Below, in pieces: positions 33,485 through 42,182 of a DNA stretch of 45,069 nucleotides. The stretch lies in contig JAHBVH010000069.1 in NCBI GenBank assembly GCA_019637645.1, positions 1 through 45,069 of the forward strand, in the 5' to 3' direction. The notes beneath the pieces were generated by a model, which searched no databases, was not told where the DNA came from, and worked only from the letters and a program-made list of their open reading frames with translations. How positions within the stretch are numbered: position 1 is the stretch's first letter; every line of letters begins with the position of its first letter. Source of the stretch: Caldilineaceae bacterium (GTDB lineage: Bacteria; Chloroflexota; Anaerolineae; Caldilineales; Caldilineaceae). Position numbers and translations under genes: made by a program.

Positions 33485-33871
33485 ATGTCGCGGTTTACTG
33501 CTCTCAAAATGAGTACCGGGTTGCTCATCAGCGTTTGGGTCAATCTTTCCTTTGTTTTGCAGGTCCTGATCATTCTCATGGTTTTGGACTTTGTAACTGG
33601 CATTCTGGTTGCCGTCCAACAGCAAAATCTAAGCAGCCAAAAGAGCTATCAGGGGATCAGCAAAAAAGTCATTGTTTTGGTATTAATCACCGCTACCGCC
33701 ATCATCGAACAATACCTCAATATCGACATTCCACTGGTTGAAGTCGTGGCTGGCTTCTACATTGCGAACGAGTTTATTTCCATCCTAGAAAATGTTGCGG
33801 TTGCCGGTGTCCCCGTCCCCGGCGTCTTGCGCGACACCTTGCAGCGCTTGAATGAGATGGCCAAGCGCTAG
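33485..33871 (+). CDS. Phage holin (toxin-secretion/phage-lysis holin family)
   Basis: 128 residues. Three hydrophobic segments: LSFVLQVLIILMVLDFVTGI, KKVIVLVLITATAIIEQYL, and VVAGFYIANEFISILENVAV. The pattern LMVLDFVTGI...SxKxxxGixKK...ENxxxxGxPVP matches the holin_4/TcdE-UtxA family. It would make holes in the inner membrane to release the endolysin encoded next. The ATG at 33485 follows GGGGGTG; the longer frame from 33467 is less likely. Confidence 0.88.
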   Translation: MSRFTALKMSTGLLISVWVNLSFVLQVLIILMVLDFVTGILVAVQQQNLSSQKSYQGISKKVIVLVLITATAIIEQYLNIDIPLVEVVAGFYIANEFISILENVAVAGVPVPGVLRDTLQRLNEMAKR

Positions 33872-33888
33872 AAACGGGTAAAAACTCG

Positions 33889-35475
33889 ATGAGTCAATTT
33901 ATTTTTGGGCTCCATGATGCCGGTGGGGAACAGCTCCTGCTCGATGCTGGTCGGCCGGGCTGGATCGTCTTTACAGAAGAATTAGGCACCGATCCGCGTG
34001 ATCGACGTGGGCGTGATTATCGCCCGTGGGCCGACAAAGGGCTGGGGGTGATTGCGCGCCTGAATCATGGGTATGGGCCTGCTGGCACTTTGCCCGCCGG
34101 TGATCAGCATGAGGCATTCGCCCAGCGCTGCGCCAACTGGGTCGCGGCGTCGCCCGGCTGCACGCATTGGATCATCGGCAACGAACCCAATCATCCTAAT
34201 GAATGGCCCCAGGGCAACCCGATTACACCCCAGCGTTATGCCATGTATTACACCTTTTGCCGGGATGCCATTCTGGATCTACCTGGTCACGAAACGGACA
34301 CCGTATTGGTGGCGGCCGTGGCCCCGTGGTGCGCCAAGGGTAGCTATGCCGGGAACAGTGAAGGCGATTGGATCAAATATTTTGAAGATGTCCTGCGCTT
34401 TGTCAGCATTTGTGATGGTATTGCCCTGCATACCTACACGCACGGCGCGCACCCGTCGCTGATCAGCAGTGAATCCAAGATGAGCAATCCTACCTTTGCT
34501 CATCGCCTGCTCCACTTCCGTGCCTACCGTGAGTTTATGGCCGCGATTCCCTTGGCCATGCGCTCTCTACCCGTCTACATTACCGAAACGAATCAGGGCG
34601 ATCATGGGTGGGTAGACGCCAACACGGGGTGGGTTCAAGCAGCGTATGCGGAGATCAACCATTGGAATCAGCAGCCCAATACCCAAAAGATCCACGCTCT
34701 CTGTCTCTATCGTTGGAACAACCACGATCAGTGGGAAATGGGCAACAAGCCCGGTGTGCTCGATGACTTCCGTCAAGCCATGCAAAACGAATACCGTACC
34801 CCGACCGCCACGGCCTTACCGCAGCCAGACACCTGGCACCGGGCTGTGGTGCAAGTGGCCACCAAACTGCGCAGCGTCCCAGGCTACATTGGCCGCGCCG
34901 CAGACAACAATGTGTTGCTGATTCTGCAACCTGGCGAAGAGATCAAGCTGTTGGGGGAAATGGCCCAGGTTGACAAGCTGACCTGGTACGCTGTCCATTG
35001 CCGGGGCGGCCGTACCGGTTGGGTCGCTGAGCGTACACCAGCAGGCACGCCATTGATCCAGATCATCACTCCCCAAACCGATTGGGAGCGTGCGTTGGCT
35101 TTTGTACTTCGGTGGGAAGGTGGCCACGTTCAGGATCCACAAGATCCAGGTGGCGAAACCAATATGGGTATCAGCAAGCGGAGCTATCCCCATCTCGACA
35201 TTGCCCAATTGACCCGTGACCAAGCCGTTGCTATTTACCAACGCGACTACTGGCAAGCTAGTGGAGCCGACCAGCTAGCGTGGCCAATGGCGTTGATGCA
35301 TTTTGATACGGCTGTCAATGCTGGTGTGGACCGCGCCAACCAACTATTAGAGGATAGCCGCGGTAGCCTGACATGCTACGCTGCCTTGCGGCTAGAGTTC
35401 TATGTCGGGCTCAAACAATTCAGCCGCTATGGTGCCGCTTGGACACGGCGCGTGGCGGATGTACTGAAACAGTGA
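33889..35475 (+). CDS. Endolysin: glycosidase-like, SH3 and GH108 muramidase domains
   Basis: 528 residues with three parts. Residues 1-~290 look like a TIM-barrel glycosidase (FIFGLHDAGGEQLLL, WIIGNEPNHPNEWP with a possible acid Glu, VYITETNQGDH). About 315-385 is an SH3-like wall-binding part (NVLLILQPGEEIKLLGE, WYAVHCRGGRTGWVAER). About 395-525 is a GH108-type N-acetylmuramidase: FVLRWEGGHVQDPQDPGGET (Glu of WEGG as the acid), NMGISKRSYP and the following helical end. No signal peptide, so the holin upstream is needed for release. Two catalytic modules on one lysin with a middle SH3 is not the commonest arrangement. Confidence 0.85.
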   Translation: MSQFIFGLHDAGGEQLLLDAGRPGWIVFTEELGTDPRDRRGRDYRPWADKGLGVIARLNHGYGPAGTLPAGDQHEAFAQRCANWVAASPGCTHWIIGNEPNHPNEWPQGNPITPQRYAMYYTFCRDAILDLPGHETDTVLVAAVAPWCAKGSYAGNSEGDWIKYFEDVLRFVSICDGIALHTYTHGAHPSLISSESKMSNPTFAHRLLHFRAYREFMAAIPLAMRSLPVYITETNQGDHGWVDANTGWVQAAYAEINHWNQQPNTQKIHALCLYRWNNHDQWEMGNKPGVLDDFRQAMQNEYRTPTATALPQPDTWHRAVVQVATKLRSVPGYIGRAADNNVLLILQPGEEIKLLGEMAQVDKLTWYAVHCRGGRTGWVAERTPAGTPLIQIITPQTDWERALAFVLRWEGGHVQDPQDPGGETNMGISKRSYPHLDIAQLTRDQAVAIYQRDYWQASGADQLAWPMALMHFDTAVNAGVDRANQLLEDSRGSLTCYAALRLEFYVGLKQFSRYGAAWTRRVADVLKQ

Positions 35476-35492
35476 ACGAGGTTGTGACTATC

Positions 35493-35624
35493 ATGTTGTT
35501 ACTCATGGGCTTGCTGGGCACTATCGGTATTGCCACCCTGATTGGCTACGCTGCTTGCCGGGCCGCTGGCCGCACAGATGAAATGGAAGGTGATCATGCC
35601 ACGGATGGCGAAACGACCCTGTAA
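35493..35624 (+). CDS. Small single-TM phage protein, 43 residues
   Basis: MLLLMGLLGTIGIATLIGYA ACRAAGR, then an acidic tail TDEMEGDHATDGETTL. One TM helix. It follows the endolysin by 17 bp and overlaps the HNH-methyltransferase start by 29 bp. By position it could be a lysis accessory (spanin-like or antiholin), but there is no sequence proof. A GTG start at 35472 is the alternative. Confidence 0.5.
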   Translation: MLLLMGLLGTIGIATLIGYAACRAAGRTDEMEGDHATDGETTL

Positions 35625-36861
35625 ACAGCCGGGGTGTAGGGCCCTAGTGGAGGGGCACGGGCGCTACTGCGCTGACCATGAACGCGGCGCAACGCGTGAA
35701 CGGAATCGGCAGATAGACGATGCTAGGCCCAGCGCTGCCCGGCGTGGCTATGATGGGCGGTGGCGTAGGGTGCGCCGGATCAAGTTGGCCATGAATCCAA
35801 TCTGCGAAGAATGCCAAGCGAATGGCATCATCACCAGCGCTAACGAGGTGGATCACATCCTCCCCTTAGCGCGTGGGGGCACCCATCACCCGGATAATCT
35901 ACGGAGCCTGTGTAAGTCATGCCATAGCCGCAAGACGATGACTGAGTTAAACACGCACCGCAACGCGCCGCCCGACAAGGGGAGGGGGGATCAAATCTCT
36001 GCCACCCAAAGCCCCGAGACCGGGCGGGCGATGAAACGCGTACACCCGCGAAATGAAACAGGGGGGGATCGGGTGGTAGAAGCAAGCGGGTTCAAGTTAT
36101 ACCATAGCGATTGTATGAGTGTATTCCCCGGTATGGCGGCAAACAGCGTCGATGCTATCATGACCGATCCGCCCTATTCCTCTGGCGGGATGACAACCGG
36201 GACGCGCCAGAATGCACCCGAGAAGAAGTACATCGGGAATAATCGGGAAAGGATCTGGCCAACCTTTGGCGGTGACAACCGCGATCAGCATTCTTGGTTT
36301 CGTTGGTGCAGCATGTGGATCAGTGAGTGCTTCCGTATCGTCAAACCCTCTGGCTATTTCCTGATGTTTACGGATTGGCGACAGCTGCCAACGGCCACGG
36401 ACGCGATGCAGGCCGGGGGCTTTACCTGGCGCGGGGTCATTGCCTGGGATAAAGGGCGCGGTGCTAGGGCACCTCACAAAGGGTTTTTCCGCCATCAGTG
36501 TGAGTACATTATTTGGGGCACAAAAGGGAATGTGCCAATGGCCACCCACGCTGGTCCTTTTGATGGCTGTCATCACATCCCGCTGCGGCAGCGGGACAAA
36601 TTCCACATGGTGGGCAAACCCACGGAATTGATGCAACACTTGGCGCAAGTCGTGCCGCCCGAGGCGCTTATTCTGGATCCATTTATGGGGAGTGGCACAA
36701 CCGGGATTGGCGCGCTGCTTAGTGGTCGGCACTTTATCGGGATTGAACAAGAGCAAGTCTATTTTGAGATCGCCCAGGAAAGGTTACAGGAAGCCCAAGA
36801 GGGGATGGCAGAGCAGCAATGGCAGGCAGACGACCAACACCCACCGCTGTCAAAAAGTTAA
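35596..36861 (+). CDS. Fusion of HNH endonuclease and DNA N4/N6 methyltransferase
   Basis: 421 residues from ATG 35596 (GGAAGGTG site). Residues 1-115: zinc cysteines C9, C14, C25 and H28, then the HNH domain with CEEC (70-73), EVDHILPLARGG (His87), Asn101 and CKSCH (106-110). After a linker of ~45 residues comes the methyltransferase: motif IV DPPY (191-194), then motif I DPFMGSGTTG (361-370) and FIGIE, the order of the beta class. In phages HNH next to terminase helps DNA packaging, and methyltransferases protect from restriction. Here no stop separates them. A second start at 36031 (MKRVHPRNETGG) could also make the methyltransferase alone. Confidence 0.88.
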   Translation: MPRMAKRPCKQPGCRALVEGHGRYCADHERGATRERNRQIDDARPSAARRGYDGRWRRVRRIKLAMNPICEECQANGIITSANEVDHILPLARGGTHHPDNLRSLCKSCHSRKTMTELNTHRNAPPDKGRGDQISATQSPETGRAMKRVHPRNETGGDRVVEASGFKLYHSDCMSVFPGMAANSVDAIMTDPPYSSGGMTTGTRQNAPEKKYIGNNRERIWPTFGGDNRDQHSWFRWCSMWISECFRIVKPSGYFLMFTDWRQLPTATDAMQAGGFTWRGVIAWDKGRGARAPHKGFFRHQCEYIIWGTKGNVPMATHAGPFDGCHHIPLRQRDKFHMVGKPTELMQHLAQVVPPEALILDPFMGSGTTGIGALLSGRHFIGIEQEQVYFEIAQERLQEAQEGMAEQQWQADDQHPPLSKS

Positions 36862-37289
36862 CCGGTAATCCGGGCAAGCGGCAGCTCAACAAAGACGAAC
36901 CGCAACCCAAAGCAAAGCGGCCGCCATGCCCCAAACATATTCAAGGCGAAGCGCGGCGCGAATGGAACCGCATTACCAAGCAACTGTCCGAGTTGGGCTT
37001 GTTGACCGAGATTGATCGGGCGGCCTTGGCGGCCTACTGTCAGTGCTGGGAGCGCTGGATACAGGCCGAAGATGAGATGCGCAAGCCCACCTTCCGTATG
37101 GTGACCCTAACCGATAGTGGGTACCCGATTCTGTCGCCTTGGTTGGGGGTGGCCAACAATGCCATGAAGCAGATGTTGCGCTATCTCACTGAATTTGGGA
37201 TGACACCAGCCGCCCGTAGCCGGGTGACGGTGGCCGCAGAGACTGAGGCGGACCCCTACGAGGACTTTTTAAGGCGTAAGAATGGCTGA
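36819..37289 (+). CDS. Terminase small subunit, P27 family
   Basis: 156 residues. Start MAGRRPTPTAVKKLTGNPGK is the P27-family signature; then EARREWNRITKQLSELGLLT EIDRAALAAYCQCW and the family-typical end (FGMTPAARSRV). Recognises the phage packaging site and passes DNA to the large subunit. Overlaps the methyltransferase gene by 43 bp and the large terminase by 8 bp. Confidence 0.93.
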   Translation: MAGRRPTPTAVKKLTGNPGKRQLNKDEPQPKAKRPPCPKHIQGEARREWNRITKQLSELGLLTEIDRAALAAYCQCWERWIQAEDEMRKPTFRMVTLTDSGYPILSPWLGVANNAMKQMLRYLTEFGMTPAARSRVTVAAETEADPYEDFLRRKNG

Positions 37290-38955
37290 GTATCGTTATC
37301 AACAGTACATAGACGATGTGCAATCAGGCCAACAGGTGGTTTGCAAGTGGGCCCGCTTGGCCGTGCAGCGTCATCTGCGCGATCTAGAGACTGGCCACGA
37401 CCGCGGGCTCTGGTTTGATCCTGCGGCCGCGGCGCACATCATCGACTTTTTCAGCTTCTTGCGCCATAGCAAAGGCGAGTGGGCTGGGCGTCCGGTGATC
37501 CTAGAGCCTTGGCAGCAGTTCCTATTGGGCTGCTTGTTTGGGTGGCGGCGCGCCGATGGGACACGGCGCTTTCGCACGGCCTATCTAGAGATTCCCCGTA
37601 AGAACGGCAAGTCTACCATTGCCGCTGGTGTGGGATTATACCTGCTTGACGCGGACGGTGAGGGCGGGGCCGAGGTCTATTCCGCCGCGACCAAGCGCGC
37701 CCAGGCCAAGATCACCTTTGACGAAGCCACCCGCATGGTCAAAGCCTCGCCTTTTTTGCGGAGACGGATCCGCGCCTTTCGGGATAACTTGCATATCTTC
37801 GGGACCGCCTGCAAATTCGAGCCTTTGGGGCGCGATGCCGATTCAATGGACGGGTTAAACATTCATGGGGCTATCGTGGATGAGCTGCACGCCCACAAAA
37901 CGCGAGATGTTTGGGACGTTTTAGAGACTGCCACTGGTGCTCGGCAGCAGCCGCTGATGTTTGCCATTACGACCGCTGGTTTTGATCGGCAGTCGGTCTG
38001 CTATGAAATGCACGACTATACCGGGAAAATCCTAGACCAAATCCTGGAAGATGACAGCTTTTTCGGGGTGATCTTTGCGGTTGATGAAGATGACAACTGG
38101 GAAGAGGAAGTGAACTGGGCGAAGGCTAACCCCAACTTGGCCATTAGCGTCAAGCTCGATGACCTTCAGCGCAAGGCCGACAAGGCCAAAGAGATGCCAA
38201 GCGCCCTCAATAGCTTTCTTCGCTTGCACTTAAACGTCTGGACCCAGGCGGAAAGCCGCTGGATGGATCCCGACAAGTGGCGAGCCTGTGCTCATGCGGT
38301 GGACAGCGACGGCTTACGCGGGCGGACCTGCTACGCCGCGCTCGACCTGTCGAATACAACCGACATTGCTGGCTATGCCTTGGTCTTCCCGCCGACGACA
38401 CCCGAAGATCGGTACCAAGCGATCTGGCGCTTCTTTATTCCTGATGAAGCAATGCGAGAACGCAGTCGGCGCGATCGCGTACCCTATGAAGCGTGGGTAA
38501 GGCAGGGTTATGTGGCCACGACGCCAGGCAATGTCATTGACTTTGAATTTATCTTGGCGGCGCTAGATGAAGATGCCCAGCGCTATGACATTGCCGAGGT
38601 GGGCTTTGATCGGTGGGGCGCGGCTTGGATTCAAACGAAGCTCATCGAGCGTGGCGGTGAAGACTGGCTGATCCAGATCGGCCAAGGCTTTGCTAGCCTG
38701 TCAGCGCCCATGAAAGAGCTGGAACGGCTGGTGCTTGATGATCGCCTGGCACATGGGGGCAATCCTGTGGCCGCCTGGATGGCCGACAACCTGGTCGCAC
38801 GCCAAGACCCAGCGGGCAACATCAAGCCCGACAAAGAGAAGTCGGTTGAAAAAATTGACGGTATGGTTATGCTCATCATGGCGTTGGATCGGGCCACCCG
38901 GCACCAGCCAGAGCTGCCCAGCGTCTATGAAAAGCGAGGAATCCGTGAGCTTTGA
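37282..38955 (+). CDS. Terminase large subunit (TerL)
   Basis: 557 residues. ATPase: Walker A in EIPRKNGKSTIAAG (106-112 core) and Walker B in IHGAIVDELHAHK (Asp200, Glu201). The C-terminal nuclease part contains AALDLSNTTDIAGYALVFPP (first Asp), EVGFDRWGAAW, and KSVEKIDGMVMLIMALDRA (last acidic residue). It is the HK97-type packaging motor and genome-cutting enzyme. The P27 small terminase upstream is its usual partner. Confidence 0.95.
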   Translation: MAEYRYQQYIDDVQSGQQVVCKWARLAVQRHLRDLETGHDRGLWFDPAAAAHIIDFFSFLRHSKGEWAGRPVILEPWQQFLLGCLFGWRRADGTRRFRTAYLEIPRKNGKSTIAAGVGLYLLDADGEGGAEVYSAATKRAQAKITFDEATRMVKASPFLRRRIRAFRDNLHIFGTACKFEPLGRDADSMDGLNIHGAIVDELHAHKTRDVWDVLETATGARQQPLMFAITTAGFDRQSVCYEMHDYTGKILDQILEDDSFFGVIFAVDEDDNWEEEVNWAKANPNLAISVKLDDLQRKADKAKEMPSALNSFLRLHLNVWTQAESRWMDPDKWRACAHAVDSDGLRGRTCYAALDLSNTTDIAGYALVFPPTTPEDRYQAIWRFFIPDEAMRERSRRDRVPYEAWVRQGYVATTPGNVIDFEFILAALDEDAQRYDIAEVGFDRWGAAWIQTKLIERGGEDWLIQIGQGFASLSAPMKELERLVLDDRLAHGGNPVAAWMADNLVARQDPAGNIKPDKEKSVEKIDGMVMLIMALDRATRHQPELPSVYEKRGIREL

Positions 38956-39112
38956 TCTTGCTGATGCATTGGTTATCACTGGCGTGCTACTGTTGGCAAT
39001 CGCCGTGGGGGCGGCCCTGGGCGTCACTGCCGTGGTTGCCTATGTAGGAACAGTCTGTTTGGTATTAGGCGTCGTAATTGCACGTAGTGGAGGTTATAGG
39101 AGCAAGGGGTGA
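38945..39112 (+). CDS. Small phage membrane protein, 55 residues
   Basis: Two hydrophobic helices (ALVITGVLLLAIAVGAALGV and AVVAYVGTVCLVLGVVIA). GTG start at 38945 has a GAGGAATCC site; overlaps the TerL end by 11 bp. No family recognised; small membrane proteins are frequent at this position in phage packaging operons. Confidence 0.6.
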   Translation: MSFDLADALVITGVLLLAIAVGAALGVTAVVAYVGTVCLVLGVVIARSGGYRSKG

Positions 39113-39115
39113 ACG

Positions 39116-39331
39116 GTGGCTGGCGAATGGATCGAATTGCGCTGTGATGGAAAGATGCATGGCCAAGTCAACAGTGATCTAACTTTGGTAACGGCCAAAG
39201 GAGATTGGGTCTATGTCTATGATTTGCCGGCAACGTTGCGCGAGCAGCGCCCCGTGGTCACTCGCCTACGGGCTGCCGACTATCACCACGCGCCCGTCAG
39301 CGCCGGAAAAACGATGCCGATAATCTCTTGA
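39116..39331 (+). CDS. Small phage protein, 71 residues
   Basis: MAGEWIELRCDGKMHGQVNS, DLTLVTAKGDWVYVYDLPAT. Beta-rich, soluble; a Cys in the first strand. GTG start at 39116 with AAGGGGTG upstream, four bases after the previous stop. No family recognised. Confidence 0.6.
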   Translation: MAGEWIELRCDGKMHGQVNSDLTLVTAKGDWVYVYDLPATLREQRPVVTRLRAADYHHAPVSAGKTMPIIS

Positions 39332-39356
39332 TCTTGTAGAAAACTTGTGCTATGCT
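39328..39356 (+). promoter_or_regulatory. Sigma-70-type promoter before the head genes
   Basis: TTGATC (39328-39333), a 17-bp spacer and TATGCT (39351-39356). Transcription would start about 39363, at the beginning of the structured leader. It overlaps the end of the previous gene's coding region by 4 bp. Confidence 0.6.
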
Positions 39357-39362
39357 AAGGCC

Positions 39363-39475
39363 AGATAGGCGATGGGGAGTGCGGCATAGCCGCTTCGGGG
39401 GAACTTTCCATCGCCTACCTAATATTTTTAGAGCGCACGACGCCCACCCATCAGCAATGATGGTGGGCGTTTTTT
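39363..39475 (+). ncRNA. Structured leader/small RNA with terminator, upstream of the portal gene
   Basis: TAGGCGATGG (39366-39375) pairs perfectly with CCATCGCCTA (39408-39417). Inside is GCGGC-ATA-GCCGC (39381-39393) and a G-rich loop. A second hairpin, ACGCCCACC...GGTGGGCGT (39440-39470), is followed by TTTTT: a rho-independent terminator. With the promoter just upstream this makes a ~110-nt RNA: either a free small RNA or an attenuator controlling the portal operon. It does not resemble a riboswitch class known to me. Confidence 0.6.
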
Positions 39476-39498
39476 GTTTATACCCCAAGGAAGCCAAC

Positions 39499-41532
39499 AT
39501 GGGGCTGATTAGAAGCCTATTAGAACCAAGAGAAAAGCGGTTAAACCCAAGCGCGTTACGGGGCTTGTTTGGCTTGGTGGCTGCCCAAAGTGCGGCGGGT
39601 CCACTTGTTACACCCGACAACGCGTTGACTAGCACCGCGGTCCTCTCTTGCGTGCGCGTCCTGGCCGAATCCATTGCCAGCCTGCCGCTGATTGTTTACC
39701 ATCGGCGGGGCAAAGCGAAAGAGCGGGCAACGGATCTGCATCTCTATGAGCTGCTGCATGATCTCCCCAACCCGGAAATGACTAGCTTTGAATGGCGTGA
39801 GCTCAAAATGCAGCATGTTTTGCTGTGGGGTAATGCCTACGCTGAAAAGGAATTTAGCCTTGGGGGTGATCTGATCGGGCTGTGGCCACTGAACCCCGCG
39901 GTGACAGAACCGGTGCGCGTAAACGGTGAGCTGCGCTATCTGACCCAGGTCGGCCATGAGCAGATCACGCTGCCCGCTTGGCGGATCCATCATTTGCGCG
40001 GCCTGTCCGGGGATGGTATCCGCGGCTATAGCATGATCCGCTTGGCCATGAATGCCATCGGCTTGGGGCTGGGCATGGAGGAATTTGGCGGCCGCTTCTT
40101 CTCTAATGGGGCGCGGCCTGGTGTGGTGCTAAAACATCCTGGCGTTTTGTCCGATGAGGCATACGAACGGCTAAAAACTAGCTGGAATGCCGACCACCAA
40201 GGGTTAAGCAACGCCCATCGGGTCAAGATCCTGGAAGAGGGCCTCGACATGGAGACCATTGGCATTCCACCCGAAGAGGCCCAGTTTTTAGAGTCACGTA
40301 AATTCCAACTGCAAGAGGTCGCGCGTATTTTTCGCGTGCCGCCCCACATGCTTGCCGACCTGGACCGGGCGACCTTCAGCAACATTGAGCACTTAGGGAT
40401 CGAATTTGTGACCCACTCGCTGCGGCCCTGGCTGGTGCGCAGTGAGCAGGCGCTACGGCGCGATCTACTCTTTCCCGAAGAGCGCAGAACATTGCTGATC
40501 GAATATCTAGTAGACGGCCTAATGCGGGGCGATATTGCCAGCCGCTATCAGGCATATAGCATAGGGCGGCAAAACGGTTGGCTGAGTGCAAATGACATTC
40601 GCCAGCTAGAAAACATGAATCCGATTGCGGGTGGTGATGTCTATTTGATCCCGCTCAACATGTTACCCGTCGATGCGGCGGCCAGCAGCGGCCAACGACA
40701 GCACCGTGATGAGCCCACTTGTCAATGCTTAGCCTGCCGCGCCCAAGCCGAGCACCGCGCCGAAGATGAGGATGGGGCCGAGAGTGAACCCGAAACGGTA
40801 AAGACCTGGCGGCGGCATAAACAGAAGCTGGCTACGGACTACTTGCCCCTTTATGAAGATGTGGCGGGACGGGTGGTGCGCCGCGAGTGCAACGATCTGC
40901 GCCGTGCGGTGGGCAAGCAGCTGCGCCGACGCAGCATTACCGACTTCCGTACTTGGCTCGAAGAATTTTACCGCGACTTTGCCGACGTGTTGATCGAGCA
41001 GTTCGGCCCATTGATGCAGACCTTTTCTGCCCAAGTGATAACCGCCGTTGCCCAAGAGCTGGACAAAGACGATCCAGGGGTGACGGATGAGATCAAAAGC
41101 TTTATTGCTGACTATCTGGTCATGTTTGCCGCTGGCTATGTGGCCTCGAGCCAGAATCAACTCCAAGCCCTCTTGGCTGATGCGGAAAGCGAAGGCGAGG
41201 ATGCCGCCGCGGTGCTCGAGCAGCGCATTGGTGAATGGGAAGAGACAAAGCCCGGCAATACCGCGCTACGCCAAGCATTTGAAGCGCTGAACGCTTTATC
41301 GGTAGCGCAATATGGCATCTTCGGGCTCCTCTATCTGCGCTGGGCTGCCCGTGGTAAAAGCTGTTCCTACTGTCGCCGCCTGGACGGTAAGGTCATTGGG
41401 ATCAAAGAATATTTTGTGCAAGCTGGCGATTCGATTACGGGCGAGGATGGCGAGCCGCCGCTGACCGTGCGCGGCAAAAAGCGCTACGGCCCACTCCATC
41501 GTGGTTGTGATTGTGTCGTGGTAGCAGTGTGA
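39499..41532 (+). CDS. Portal protein fused to a MuF-like head morphogenesis domain
   Basis: 677 residues from ATG 39499 (AAGGA site). Residues 1-~390 are an HK97-type portal: TSTAVLSCVRVLAESIASLP, WRELKMQHVLLWGNAYAE, EVARIFRVPPHMLADLDRAT and FVTHSLRPWLVRSEQAL. A Cys-containing acidic linker (CQCLACRAQAEHRAEDEDG) leads to a helical region and at the end a MuF-type motif: GKSCSYCRRLDGKVIG ... YGPLHRGCDCVVVAV. MuF proteins take part in head assembly and in some phages carry toxin domains; here only the base domain is seen. Portal and MuF are usually separate genes. Forms the dodecameric channel at the capsid vertex. Confidence 0.9.
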   Translation: MGLIRSLLEPREKRLNPSALRGLFGLVAAQSAAGPLVTPDNALTSTAVLSCVRVLAESIASLPLIVYHRRGKAKERATDLHLYELLHDLPNPEMTSFEWRELKMQHVLLWGNAYAEKEFSLGGDLIGLWPLNPAVTEPVRVNGELRYLTQVGHEQITLPAWRIHHLRGLSGDGIRGYSMIRLAMNAIGLGLGMEEFGGRFFSNGARPGVVLKHPGVLSDEAYERLKTSWNADHQGLSNAHRVKILEEGLDMETIGIPPEEAQFLESRKFQLQEVARIFRVPPHMLADLDRATFSNIEHLGIEFVTHSLRPWLVRSEQALRRDLLFPEERRTLLIEYLVDGLMRGDIASRYQAYSIGRQNGWLSANDIRQLENMNPIAGGDVYLIPLNMLPVDAAASSGQRQHRDEPTCQCLACRAQAEHRAEDEDGAESEPETVKTWRRHKQKLATDYLPLYEDVAGRVVRRECNDLRRAVGKQLRRRSITDFRTWLEEFYRDFADVLIEQFGPLMQTFSAQVITAVAQELDKDDPGVTDEIKSFIADYLVMFAAGYVASSQNQLQALLADAESEGEDAAAVLEQRIGEWEETKPGNTALRQAFEALNALSVAQYGIFGLLYLRWAARGKSCSYCRRLDGKVIGIKEYFVQAGDSITGEDGEPPLTVRGKKRYGPLHRGCDCVVVAV

Positions 41533-41540
41533 GGTGACAA

Positions 41541-42173
41541 ATGGAACTGGAACGACGATTTTGTGATCGGCATGGCCTTGGGGTGACGCGGCGGGCTGTG
41601 GGTGAACAAGAGGTGCGCAGCCTCACAGGCTATGCCGCGGTCTTTGACACGCTGAGCGTTGAATTATGGGGCTTTCGCGAACGCATTGCCAAAGGGGCCT
41701 TCCTGGCCACGCTGGGGGATGACGTGCGCGCCTTATGGAACCACGACACCAACCATGTATTGGGACGCACCACCAACGCCACGCTGCGCTTGGCCGAGGA
41801 TGACATTGGTCTGCGCGTTGAAATTGATCCACCCTCTTCGCCAATGGCCGACAGCTTCATGGCCAGCGTAGAACGGGGCGATGTCAACCAGATGAGCTTT
41901 GCCTTCCGCACGCTGGAAGACACGTGGGACGAAGACGCCGAAGGGCAGTTAATTCGCACTCTCACCAAAGTCAAGTTATATGAGGTTTCGCCGGTGACCT
42001 TTCCCGCGTACCCAGCAACCAGCATCAGCGCGCGGAAAGATGAGTTATACGGCATCATTCCCGAAATTCCAAAAGAACTCAGGCGGGCGCCTGATTCAGC
42101 TAACGGTGACGCAGCCGCACGGGCGTGCTTCGCCATGCGTCGCCGCCGCTTATTGTTATTGCAACATTCTTGA
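41541..42173 (+). CDS. HK97-family prohead protease
   Basis: 210 residues. LTGYAAVFDTLSVELWGFRE, LWNHDTNHVLGRT (His68) and NQMSFAFRTLEDTW (Ser119) are the S78 peptidase signature. Cleaves the capsid protein N-terminus during maturation. The C-terminal end, rich in Arg (AMRRRRLLLLQHS), is not conserved in the family. It is 8 bp after the portal gene and 9 bp before the capsid gene. Confidence 0.93.
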   Translation: MELERRFCDRHGLGVTRRAVGEQEVRSLTGYAAVFDTLSVELWGFRERIAKGAFLATLGDDVRALWNHDTNHVLGRTTNATLRLAEDDIGLRVEIDPPSSPMADSFMASVERGDVNQMSFAFRTLEDTWDEDAEGQLIRTLTKVKLYEVSPVTFPAYPATSISARKDELYGIIPEIPKELRRAPDSANGDAAARACFAMRRRRLLLLQHS

Positions 42174-42182
42174 GGTCTACAC

